Below, in pieces: positions 1-7,043 of a DNA stretch of 24,666 bases. The position numbers and the translations under genes are program-made. The notes beneath the pieces are model-generated. The model was not told the origin of the DNA. It was given only the letters and a program-made list of their open reading frames with translations, and searched no databases. Positions within the stretch are counted from its first letter, which is position 1. Each line of letters opens with the position of its first letter. The DNA comes from an uncultured Clostridium sp. (GTDB lineage Bacteria > Bacillota > Clostridia > TANB77 > CAG-508): the NCBI GenBank assembly GCA_900554815.1, contig USIO01000024.1, forward strand, positions 1 to 24,666. Direction: 5' to 3'.

Positions 1-31
<31 letters not shown>

Positions 32-62
32 GTAAAATATAATAAAAAAGAATAAGGTAGGT

Positions 63-80
63 AAAACGTCTATCGTTTTT
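63..80 (+). terminator. small hairpin with T-tract, possible terminator of an upstream gene
   Basis: AAAACG (63-68) and CGTTTT (74-79) form a 6 bp stem around TCTAT and run into a T-tract. It could end a gene lying before the window. The stem is short and A/T rich, so this is a weak call. Confidence 0.35.
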
Positions 81-145
81 GTAGCATACAAAAACATAGG
101 CATTTTTTGTTGGTTTAATAAAAAAACATGTATAAAAAATAAATA

Positions 146-174
146 TTTACAAAAAACAATAATATAAGTATAAT
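146..174 (+). promoter_or_regulatory. sigma-A-type promoter for the pilin-like gene
   Basis: TTTACA at 146-151 and TATAAT at 169-174 are separated by exactly 17 bases. It sits 45 bases upstream of the ATG at 220, which has a strong AAAGGAGG ribosome site at about 204-211. Confidence 0.75.
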
Positions 175-219
175 AAAAGAAAAGTACAAAAGGTACATAA
201 ACAAAGGAGGAGAATAAAA

Positions 220-854
220 ATGCTTAAAACAAAAAGTAAAAAAGGAATAACATTAGTATCATTAGTAATAACAAAAACAGTAGCAACATTTAAAAAGCAA
301 TTAAATAAAGATTATATAGAAATGGCAAAAAGTGTAGCAAAATATGGCGGATTCTATATAGCACGTTATGAAGCCGGAGAAAATGGAACAAGTAAAAAGA
401 ACCAACCTGTGTTAACAGCTGCTGAAATATCAACAGGTAATAACTATATAGCAGGGAATATGTGGTATGGATTGTATAATACATTACGAAACAAAACAGG
501 TGTAAATACAAATATTGTAAAAACTCAAATGATATGGCGGAAGCCAATATGACCAAGCAATAAAGTTTATAGGCAAAAAAGCAGAAGTAGCACATGAATA
601 CCAAACTAATACTAGCCAAAAGACAGGATTTACCGGGGATCAAGACATTTTAAAAAATATATATGACTTGGAAGGAAATTTTTATGAATGGACTGCTCAG
701 ACTTCTAATACTAGTGAAAGGGTTGTAAGAGGACGGCACTTACTATCATACAGCACGTTTTAGCTTTTATCCAGCTTCTTTTAGAATAGGCTATGGAGTA
801 TTTAATGCATATAGTTCATATAGTAGCCGTAATACACTATATATATCAACATAA
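220..854 (+). CDS. pilin-like / formylglycine-generating-enzyme-fold surface protein, read through two CGG +1 shifts
   Basis: The N-terminus has a prepilin-like motif, KKGITLVSLVIT, typical of class III/IV pilin-like secretion signals. The hydrophobic helix that should follow is cut short (KTVATF), so an internal deletion is likely. The rest resembles the FGE-sulfatase/SUMF1-like domain found in many clostridial surface proteins: GGFYIARYEAG, a W-G-SQYDQAIKFI stretch, DLEGNFYEWT, and VVRG-G-TYYHTARFSF. Two stops of the frame are bypassed only if CGGA at 538 and CGGC at 734 are each read as one codon. The joined product is 210 residues and ends at TAA 852-854. Frame 0 alone stops at 552 after 110 residues. 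The two conserved glycines of this domain (WGSQ and RGG) fall exactly on the two CGG sites. Function is unknown; it may be a degenerate copy of a larger family member. Confidence 0.7.
538..541 (+). other. CGGA +1 recoding site 1 (pilin-like gene)
   Basis: In-frame codon 107 is CGG, preceded by TGG. Skipping C restores GGA AGC CAA TAT, giving the expected WGSQYD of the domain. Without it, translation ends four codons later at TGA. Confidence 0.8.
734..737 (+). other. CGGC +1 recoding site 2 (pilin-like gene)
   Basis: In the frame reached after site 1, GGA is followed by CGG. Skipping C gives GGC ACT TAC TAT, matching the RGG motif near the end of FGE-like domains, and opens the frame to the stop at 852. 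It is the only site with C as fourth base. Confidence 0.8.
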
Positions 855-922
855 TAAAGTAAAACAAGTACATTAATATAATATTATTTATAGAAAGTAT
901 TAAAATAACAAAAGCTAACACA

Positions 923-966
923 TGAGGTTGTATAATATGATGTTTACACCATATTATACAACCTCA
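923..966. terminator. bidirectional terminator between convergent genes
   Basis: A perfect 17 bp inverted repeat (923-939 with 950-966) with a 10-base loop lies between the pilin-like gene and the end of dapA, which runs the other way. T-runs on either side are weak, so termination is inferred from the stem and its location. Confidence 0.7.
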
Positions 967-970
967 AAAC

Positions 971-1875
971 TTACTTTACACTCGAATTATGATTACTAAA
1001 ATACATTTCTAGTTCCTTTTTTAATACTTCTTTTCCAGTCTGACTCATTTCTATTAAAGGTAATCTAGGAATACCAACATCATACCCAATAAGACTTAAT
1101 GCATATTTAATTGGAATAGGATTAGTTTCAGAAAATAGGGCTTTTATTAAGGGAATTGCTTGTAACTGTAATTTCTTGGCAACATTAATATTTCCATCAA
1201 AAAATTCTCTTATAATTTTATTAACATCTTTTGGAATAATGTTAGACAATACAGAAATAACTCCTAATCCACCTAAAGAAAGTATTGGCAATATTTGATC
1301 ATCATTTCCAGAATAAATTGCTAAATTTTCATTACACAAAGAAGCAATTTCTGCAATTTGAGAAATATTACCGAGAAGCTTCTTTTATAGCAACAATATT
1401 CTTAGTTTTAGATAATTCAAAAGCAATATTAGGAGAAATGTTCATACCTGTTCTACTTGGCACATTATATAAAATAATAGGCAAATCAACAGTGCTGGCA
1501 ATTGTATTATAATGAGTAATTAACCCTTTACCGCGTTGTTTTATTATAGTAAGGAGTAACAATTAATAAACCATCTGCATTTATTTTCTGAGCATATTGA
1601 GACAATTCAATTACATTTTTTGTACAACTTCCACCAGTTCCGGCAATAACTGGGATCCTTTTATTTACTACATCTATAGCAAATTGCAAAACAGCCTTTT
1701 TCTCTTCTAAAGTCATTGTAGAAGACTCACCAGTAGTACCACAAACAATTAAAGAACTAATACCCTGACTAATTTGAAATTCAATTAAACGTTCGAATTC
1801 CTTAAAATTAATACCATTTTCATCAAATGGAGTAACAATAGCTGTTCCACAACCTCTAAAAATAACTTCTTTCAC
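971..1875 (-). CDS. dapA: 4-hydroxy-tetrahydrodipicolinate synthase, read through two CGG +1 shifts
   Basis: DapA condenses pyruvate with aspartate semialdehyde in lysine/diaminopimelate synthesis. The start is GTG at 1875, behind AAGGAG with 9 bases of spacing. Visible motifs: CGTTGESST (substrate-binding threonines), TPYYNK (catalytic tyrosine), YNVPSRTG (substrate arginine), AIKEAS (Schiff-base lysine), YSGNDD. The coding sequence is in three frames: 114 codons, CGGT at 1533-1530, 53 codons, CGGT at 1373-1370, then the rest to TAA at 973-971. Joined, it is 300 residues, the normal family length, with no homologous segment missing. The Schiff-base lysine and the arginine lie in the 53-codon middle segment, so both shifts are needed for an active enzyme. 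It stands alone between a convergent neighbour and a divergent GNAT gene. A related N-acetylneuraminate lyase-like aldolase is the main alternative name. Confidence 0.88.
1370..1373 (-). other. CGGT +1 recoding site 4 (dapA, second)
   Basis: On the minus strand TCT is followed by CGG and then TAA in the blocked frame (TCT CGG TAA). Skipping C gives GGT AAT ATT, restoring KEASGNIS, where glycine is strongly conserved after the catalytic KEAS. Confidence 0.85.
1530..1533 (-). other. CGGT +1 recoding site 3 (dapA, first)
   Basis: Codon 115 is CGG after ACG and just before TAA (ACG CGG TAA). Skipping C gives GGT AAA GGG, continuing YYNKTT-G-KGLITHY. From memory, many DapA homologs have glutamine rather than glycine here, so the inserted residue is less sure than at other sites. 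Confidence 0.82.
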
Positions 1876-1975
1876 AAAATCACACTCCTTAATTTATTAC
1901 ACTATTAAATTATATAATAAAATATTACAATTTAGAATAATAAAATAAATATAATTTAAAAAAGACTTGTAATTA

Positions 1976-2004
1976 TTGTAATCACAAGCAAAACATGCTA
2001 AAAT
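1976..2004 (+). promoter_or_regulatory. sigma-A-type promoter for the GNAT gene
   Basis: TTGTAA (1976-1981) and TAAAAT (1999-2004) are 17 bases apart, ending 41 bases before the GTG start at 2046. Confidence 0.6.
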
Positions 2005-2045
2005 AAATATATATTCTAATAGAATAACTAAAGGAGTGGCTAAAA

Positions 2046-2390
2046 GTGGATAGGAAAACAAAGCGGTTGGTACTTATAGAAAAAATTTGTGAAGAAGGTA
2101 TTGCAAATAGTTTTGTAATTATGCTTGGTGAAAAATGCATAGGTCAAATAACTATTTGCAGAAACAAAGAGATTTCGTACGAAGTTTTCAAAGAATACCG
2201 AAACCACGGATATGCTACTGAAGCATTAGAAGAAGTAATGAAAATTGCATTTTCTAATGGTAGAAATCCTATACTTGTTATCGACTACGATAATATTGCA
2301 TCAACAAAAGTGGCAAAAAAAGCGGGCTTTTCTGTAAGATTTAATCAAGGAGAATGGTCAGAATGGGAAGCCACTTCGAAAAAAACCTGA
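2046..2390 (+). CDS. short GNAT-family N-acetyltransferase with an in-frame CGG, possibly decaying
   Basis: GNAT enzymes move an acetyl group from acetyl-CoA to an amine. The GTG start has AAGGAG nine bases upstream. TKRLVLI resembles the first strand of RimJ-type GNATs, and the acetyl-CoA site appears as EYRNHGYATEAL, followed by the strand and helix ending in AKKAGF. At 114 residues it is short: the helices usually found between the first and second strands (several tens of residues) seem to be missing. Codon 7 (2064-2066) is CGG in frame, and here the protein makes sense only if CGG is read without a shift, because a shift gives a stop after three more codons. It is the sole exception to the recoding pattern in this window. 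Translation may instead begin at TTG 2067, or the gene may be a relic. Confidence 0.6.
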   Translation: MDRKTKRLVLIEKICEEGIANSFVIMLGEKCIGQITICRNKEISYEVFKEYRNHGYATEALEEVMKIAFSNGRNPILVIDYDNIASTKVAKKAGFSVRFNQGEWSEWEATSKKT

Positions 2391-2410
2391 ATTAATTTCA
2401 GGTTTTTTTT
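2383..2410 (+). terminator. intrinsic terminator after the GNAT gene
   Basis: CCTGAA (2386-2391) pairs with TTCAGG (2397-2402), extended by flanking A and T runs, and is followed by eight or nine T. The stem overlaps the stop codon at 2388-2390. Confidence 0.85.
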
Positions 2411-2418
2411 TGAAAGTA

Positions 2419-2447
2419 TTGCATTATATAAATAAATGTAATATAAT
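2419..2447 (+). promoter_or_regulatory. sigma-A-type promoter for mreB
   Basis: TTGCAT (2419-2424) and TATAAT (2442-2447) are 17 bases apart and lie between the GNAT terminator and mreB. Confidence 0.7.
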
Positions 2448-2501
2448 CGCAATAAACTTGTAATAATAATGTAACAAAATAAATGGAAAGGGCAGATGTT
2501 C

Positions 2502-3507
2502 ATGTTTGGTTTTGGGCAAGATATAGGAATTGATTTAGGAACAGCAACTGTAATAGCATATGTAAAAGGAAAAGGAATTGTACTAAGAGAACCTTCTGTT
2601 GTTGCAGTAAACAACAACACAGGCGAAGTTTTGGCTATTGGTCAAGAAGCAAGAAGAATGCTTCGGAAGAACACCAGGTAATATTGTAGCAACAAGACCA
2701 TTAAGAGAAGGCGTTATCTCTGATTACACAGTTACAGAAAAAATGCTAAAACATTTTATAAATAAGGTTTGCGGAAAATTTATATTTGCACCTAGAATTA
2801 TGATTTGCATTCCATCACAAGTAACTGAAGTAGAAAAAAAAGCAGTAATAGATGCAGCTTCTCAAGCTGGAGCAAGAAAAGTATTTTTAATTGAAGAACC
2901 AATTGCAGCAGCAATTGGTGCAGGAATTGATATTTCAAAACCATGTGGAAACATGATAGTAGACATTGGAGGAGGAACAACAGATATTGCTGTTATTTCC
3001 CTGGGTGGCTCTGTAGTTAGTACATCTTTAAAAGTAGCTGGAGATAAATTTGATGAATACATTGTAAAATATATTAAGAAAAAACATAATATAATGATAG
3101 GAGAAAGAACAGCAGAGGAATTAAAAGTAAGTATTGGATGTGTTTATCCAAAAATACAAGATATAGAAATGGATATTCGAGGAAGGGACTTAATCACGGG
3201 TTTACCAAAAACAATTACTATATATTCGAGCGAAATGATGGAAGCATTACAAGAACCAGCAATGATGATTATAGATGCAGTACATTCTGTTTTAGAAAAA
3301 ACACCACCAGAATTAGCAGCAGATATTAGCGATAAGGGAATATATATGACAGGTGGAGGATGCTTAGTAGACGGACTAGACAAACTGCTGGCAGAAAAAA
3401 CTGGAATTAACGTTATGATTGCAGAAGATGCTATTTCTTGTGTAGCAATTGGAACAGGAAAAGCTTTAGACAACTTAGATACACTAGAAGGAAAAACTAA
3501 AAAATAA
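2502..3507 (+). CDS. mreB: rod-shape-determining actin MreB/Mbl, read through one CGG +1 shift
   Basis: MreB is a bacterial actin that polymerises under the membrane and guides cell-wall synthesis. The actin phosphate-1 motif IGIDLGTA is at the start, phosphate-2 IVDIGGGTTDIA near the middle, and MTGGGCLVDGL near the end. ATG 2502 is preferred over ATG 2496 because GAAAGGG sits about nine bases before it and MFGFGQDIGIDLG matches family N-termini. After 54 codons the frame meets CGG at 2664; skipping C restores GRTPGNIVATRPLREG, which is highly conserved. The joined protein is 334 residues, the normal length, with no other defect. Frame 0 alone gives a 60-residue stub. It is monocistronic, with a terminator behind it. 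As cell shape depends on this gene, a real loss-of-function frameshift is unlikely. Confidence 0.92.
2664..2667 (+). other. CGGA +1 recoding site 5 (mreB)
   Basis: CTT CGG AAG ends at TAA four codons on. Skipping C gives GGA AGA ACA CCA, the conserved GRTP of MreB. The preceding residues (GQEARRML) and following residues match the family without a gap, so exactly one base is extra. Confidence 0.9.
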
Positions 3508-3525
3508 CGTTTTTTAATATGCAAA

Positions 3526-3547
3526 AAAAGTGGCAAAGCCACTTTTT
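3526..3547 (+). terminator. intrinsic terminator after mreB
   Basis: AAAAGTGGC (3526-3534) and GCCACTTTTT (3538-3547) form a GC-capped stem with an AAA loop and end in a T-run. Confidence 0.9.
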
Positions 3548-3568
3548 ATTATAAAGAGGGAGAAAAAA

Positions 3569-4874
3569 ATGAAAGTTGCTCTAATTACATTACGGTTGTA
3601 AAGTAAATCAGTATGAAACAAATGCTATGATTCAGCAACTAGTTAATGCCGGTTATGAAATAACAGATTACCATCAGATGGCAGATATTTATATTATAAA
3701 TACTTGTACTGTTACTAATATGTCAGACAAAAAATCAAGACAAATGCTAAGAAGAGTACACCAAATTAATCCTAAAGCAATTGTAATAGCAGTTGGCTGC
3801 TATGTACAAGTAGCAAAACCAGAGCTAGAAAAAATTAAAGAAATTGACTTAGTATTGGGGACTAATGAAAAAAATAATATTACAGAATATATTAAACAGT
3901 ATCTAAAAGAAAAAAGAGCTATTGAAAAAACAACAGATGTAATGCAACAAAAAGAATTTTTAGAGTTTGGATCAATAACTTATACAGAAAAAACAAGAGC
4001 TGTAATTAAAATTCAAGATGGTTGTAATCAATTTTGTTCTTATTGTATTATACCATATGCGAGAGGAAGAATTAGAAGTAGAAAAATAGATAATATTGTA
4101 TTAGAAACTAAAGAAATAGTAAAAAAAGGAATTAAAGAAATTGTAATTACTGGAATTCATATTGCATCTTATGGAAAAGACCTTAAAGAAAATGTTGAAC
4201 TAATAAATGTATTAGAGGAACTAAATAAAATACAAGGACTGAAAAGAATTCGCTTAGGTTCTTTAGAACCTACAATAATTACACAAGAATTTGTACAAAG
4301 ACTATCAAAATTAGAAAAAGTATGTGACCATTTTCATTTGTCATTACAAAGTGGTTGCAATGAAACATTAAAAAGAATGAACAGAAAGTATACAGTAGAA
4401 CAATTCCAAGATGCAGTAGTACTCTTAAGAACATATTATCCTAATGCAGCATTAACAACAGACATTATTGTTGGATTCCCAGGAGAAACAGATAATGAAT
4501 TTTACACTACTTATCAATACTTAAAAAAAATATGCTTTTATAAAATGCACATTTTTCCATATTCTCCACGAAATGGAACAAAAGCTGCAAAAATGCCTAA
4601 TCAAATAGAAAATATAGTTAAAGAAAAAAGAAGTCACAAGCTAATTGAATTATCTAACTTAAATGAAAAAAATTTTTTAAACAATTATATAGGCAAAGAA
4701 GTAGAAGTATTATTTGAAAAACAAAATGTAAACTATACTAAAGGGCATACGAGTAATTACTTAGAAGTCATAGTAAATAAAGATAATATAGAAAACACAA
4801 TAAAAAATGTAGAAATAACAGGAATTTCAGACTTAATGTTAGTTGGAAAAATAAAAAATGTAACAGAAACGTAA
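3569..4874 (+). CDS. mtaB: tRNA ct6A/t6A37 methylthiotransferase MtaB, read through one CGG +1 shift
   Basis: MtaB is a radical-SAM enzyme that adds a methylthio group to t6A at position 37 of tRNAs reading ANN codons. The start ATG 3569 follows GAGGGAG. The N-terminal UPF0004 domain has its three cluster cysteines (LGCKVNQYET, INTCTVTN, VGCYVQV). The radical-SAM site is DGCNQFCSYC, and a TRAM domain lies near the end. After only eight codons the frame meets CGG at 3593 and in frame 0 would stop after MKVALITLRL. Skipping C gives MKVALITL-G-CKVNQYET, the exact family N-terminus, and a 434-residue protein of normal length. No ATG between the CGG and the first cysteine could rescue it, so an internal start would lose that cysteine. 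A tRNA modifier that tunes decoding being itself recoded is worth noting. Confidence 0.9.
3593..3596 (+). other. CGGT +1 recoding site 6 (mtaB codon 9)
   Basis: TTA CGG TTG TAA in the blocked frame; skipping C gives GGT TGT AAA GTA, the TLGCKVN signature. It is the earliest site in any gene here, so a failure to recode would release a ten-residue peptide. Confidence 0.9.
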
Positions 4875-4917
4875 TATTTGTGTAACAAACATTTAATAAT
4901 AAAGATTAGTAAATTAC

Positions 4918-4946
4918 TTGAAAAAAAAAAATTTTTGTAGTATAAA
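4918..4946 (+). promoter_or_regulatory. sigma-A-type promoter for the 4992 gene
   Basis: TTGAAA (4918-4923) and TATAAA (4941-4946) are 17 bases apart, followed by an AAAGGAGG ribosome site at about 4973-4980. Confidence 0.7.
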
Positions 4947-4991
4947 TACATTATTATAAGGAAAGAAATAACAAAGGAGGAAAATAAGTAT

Positions 4992-5294
4992 ATGGAAGAA
5001 CAAAAAATAAATAATCCTGGAATTGCTGAAAATCCAATAGGAGAAGTAAATGTTGGAGCAGGAGTTGGACAAGCTAGTGTAGCAAATAATTTGCCAAAAG
5101 AAGTTAGTATTTGGGGAAAAATAAAGGCTTTTCTATTACAAGATGTTAGCAGAGATGTAGTAATTACAATGACTCCTCATCAGGAAAAAGTTTTAAAAGA
5201 AGTTCATGATTTTTGGTTTCAAGAAATTAATTTTGGAAAAGTAAAAGACTTCTTATTCCAAGAAATAACATTTGGATCTAAAAAAAATAAATAA
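4992..5294 (+). CDS. small protein of unknown function with FWFQE/FLFQE repeats
   Basis: This 100-residue protein has its own promoter, a strong AAAGGAGG site and a terminator, so it is probably a real, well expressed gene. I do not recognise the family. The first 35 residues are low in charge and rich in G, V, A and N. The second half carries related units KIKAFLLQDVS, VHDFWFQEINFG and VKDFLFQEITFG, suggesting an amphipathic repeat. There is no signal peptide or clear membrane segment. Confidence 0.75.
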   Translation: MEEQKINNPGIAENPIGEVNVGAGVGQASVANNLPKEVSIWGKIKAFLLQDVSRDVVITMTPHQEKVLKEVHDFWFQEINFGKVKDFLFQEITFGSKKNK

Positions 5295-5295
5295 A

Positions 5296-5335
5296 AAAAA
5301 ACACATAGATTCGCGTAGGATTTATGTGTTTTTAT
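5296..5335 (+). terminator. terminator after the 4992 gene
   Basis: AAAAACACATA (5296-5306) pairs with TATGTGTTTTT (5323-5333) around a 16-base loop. It can also serve the minus-strand gene that ends at 5403, as both arms end in A or T runs. Confidence 0.75.
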
Positions 5336-5402
5336 AATAAAAAATATTATGCTAAAAATTATTAGAGTCTTGCTAGAAAGATTAATCAATAATGTTTTAA
5401 TA

Positions 5403-5708
5403 TTAATTATTATTTCCTTTATATGTAATATCTAAATCAGAACTATCAGAAGTATTCAAACTATTTTCTTCGCAATTATATTTAGTAATATCCAAATCAG
5501 AGTTATCATTTGTATAATTGCTTAAATTATTGCTTGTAATGTCTACAAAATTATTATTTTCTTTTAATGTTTGATTTGTACCAGTAATAGGCTTAGAATC
5601 TTTTGGCGCATCTCCACCAGACACAAAAAATTGATATAAAAAAATAGAAATGCAAACTACAGCAATAATAGATAATACAATTATAGCAATGGTTTCAACT
5701 TTTTTCAA
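5403..5708 (-). CDS. small single-pass membrane or secreted protein of unknown function
   Basis: This 101-residue protein starts at TTG 5708 behind AGGGGGA. Residues 1-30 are a short basic stretch (KK) and a long hydrophobic helix (IAIIVLSIIAVVCISIFLYQFFV). The rest is polar, rich in N, S, T and D, with two copies of SDLDIT. That form suggests an extracellular tail anchored by the N-terminal helix. No lipobox with a cysteine is placed for lipid attachment. It is convergent with the 4992 gene and divergent from gap. Family not recognised. Confidence 0.6.
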   Translation of the reverse strand: MKKVETIAIIVLSIIAVVCISIFLYQFFVSGGDAPKDSKPITGTNQTLKENNNFVDITSNNLSNYTNDNSDLDITKYNCEENSLNTSDSSDLDITYKGNNN

Positions 5709-5825
5709 AATATATTCCCCCTATGCAATAAAAACACTATAAAAATATTTTAACATAAACAAAATAAAAAATAAATAAAAAAATGAATTTATTTTATATA
5801 CCTTATAAAAAATAGACAATACCTC

Positions 5826-5854
5826 TTGAAAAGTGGATTTTTTTATTATAAAAT
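5826..5854 (+). promoter_or_regulatory. sigma-A-type promoter for gap
   Basis: TTGAAA (5826-5831) and TAAAAT (5849-5854) are 17 bases apart, leaving a leader of roughly 65 bases before gap. The leader holds a small GATACT/AGTATC stem just before the ribosome site. Confidence 0.65.
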
Positions 5855-5924
5855 AAAAAAGTCTTAGAATGGACAAAATTTTTATAGATACTATTTTTAA
5901 GTATCAGAATTGGAGGATTTTTTT

Positions 5925-6935
5925 ATGTCAGTTAAAATCGGAATTAATGGTTTTGGAAGAATTGGAAACTTAACATTTCAGGCAGCATTAGAAAAAGAAG
6001 AAGTGGAAGTTGTTGCAATCAATGACCCATTTATTGATGCAGATTATATGGCATATATGGTAAAATATGACACAGTTCATGGAAGATTTAAAGGAGATGT
6101 AAAAGCAGAAGCTGGAAAACTAATTGTAAATGGAAAAGAAATAAAAGTATATAATGAAATGGATCCCAAAAATATACCTTGGGGAATAGATGGAGTAGAA
6201 TATGTACTAGAGTGCTCTGGCGTTTTTACAACCATTGAAAAAGCTAGTGCACATTTAGAAGGAGGAGCAAAAAAAGTTATAATTAGTGCACCTTCTAAAG
6301 ATGCTCCTATGTTTGTAATGGGAGTAAATAATACAAAATACGATCCAAGTATGAATATTATTTCAAATGCATCTTGCACAACAAACTGTTTAGCTCCACT
6401 TGCAAAAGTTATTAACGATAATTTTGGAATAAAAGATGGACTAATGACAACAGTCCATAGCACAACAGCAACACAAAAAACAGTAGATGGAGCTTCTAAA
6501 AAAGACTGGAGAGGTGGACGTGCTGCAGCAGCAAATATTATTCCTTCTTCAACAGGGGCGGCAAAAGCTGTAGGAAAAGTTATACCAGAACTAAATGGAA
6601 AACTAACAGGTATGGCATTTAGAGTGCCTACAGTAGATGTATCTGTTGTAGACTTAACTTGTAATCTAGAGAAACCAGCAACATATGAACAAATATGTGA
6701 AGCAATTAAAAAAGCATCTGAAAATGAATTAAAAGGAATACTAGAATATGTAGATGAAGACGTTGTTTCTTCAGACTTTATTCACGATGCTCACACATCT
6801 ATTTTCGACAGTAAAGCAGGAATTGCTCTAACAGACACATTTGTTAAACTAGTAGCTTGGTATGATAATGAATGGGGATACTCAAATAAATTAGTAGACT
6901 TAGCATGTTATATTTCAAGTGTTGATAAAAAATAA
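5925..6935 (+). CDS. gap: glyceraldehyde-3-phosphate dehydrogenase
   Basis: It oxidises glyceraldehyde 3-phosphate to 1,3-bisphosphoglycerate with NAD. The start is ATG 5925, behind TTGGAGG; the in-frame ATG at 5910 lies before that ribosome site. The Rossmann motif GINGFGRIG opens the protein, the catalytic cysteine is in SNASCTTNCLAP at about residue 150, and WYDNEWGYSNK closes it. The length of 336 residues is normal. It heads a glycolytic cluster, with a long hairpin between it and pgk. It has no in-frame CGG and is unbroken, which makes it a useful control for the recoding seen in pgk. Confidence 0.97.
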   Translation: MSVKIGINGFGRIGNLTFQAALEKEEVEVVAINDPFIDADYMAYMVKYDTVHGRFKGDVKAEAGKLIVNGKEIKVYNEMDPKNIPWGIDGVEYVLECSGVFTTIEKASAHLEGGAKKVIISAPSKDAPMFVMGVNNTKYDPSMNIISNASCTTNCLAPLAKVINDNFGIKDGLMTTVHSTTATQKTVDGASKKDWRGGRAAAANIIPSSTGAAKAVGKVIPELNGKLTGMAFRVPTVDVSVVDLTCNLEKPATYEQICEAIKKASENELKGILEYVDEDVVSSDFIHDAHTSIFDSKAGIALTDTFVKLVAWYDNEWGYSNKLVDLACYISSVDKK

Positions 6936-6943
6936 TGGTTTTA

Positions 6944-7010
6944 TTAAATAAAGAGGTAATTAGTAATACCAAAAATAAAATAAAGCGAATTATCTCTTTA
7001 TTTAATTTTT
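6944..7010 (+). terminator. long hairpin with T-run between gap and pgk
   Basis: TTAAATAAAGAG (6944-6955) pairs with CTCTTTATTTAA (6994-7005), and the stem extends through one G-T pair and TAATT/AATTA to about 18 bp around a 26-base loop, then ATTTTT. It could be a partial terminator that sets gap higher than the rest, or an mRNA processing and stability element. Confidence 0.7.
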
Positions 7011-7043
7011 AAAAAATCAAATTTAAATAATGGAGATGGTAAT

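Noticed and set aside
1285..1512. Plus-strand open frame antisense to dapA
   Set aside because: It overlaps dapA motifs on the other strand and has no start signals or recognisable product.
2496..2681. Separate small gene at the start of mreB
   Set aside because: Its sequence is the conserved N-terminus of MreB and continues in the next frame.
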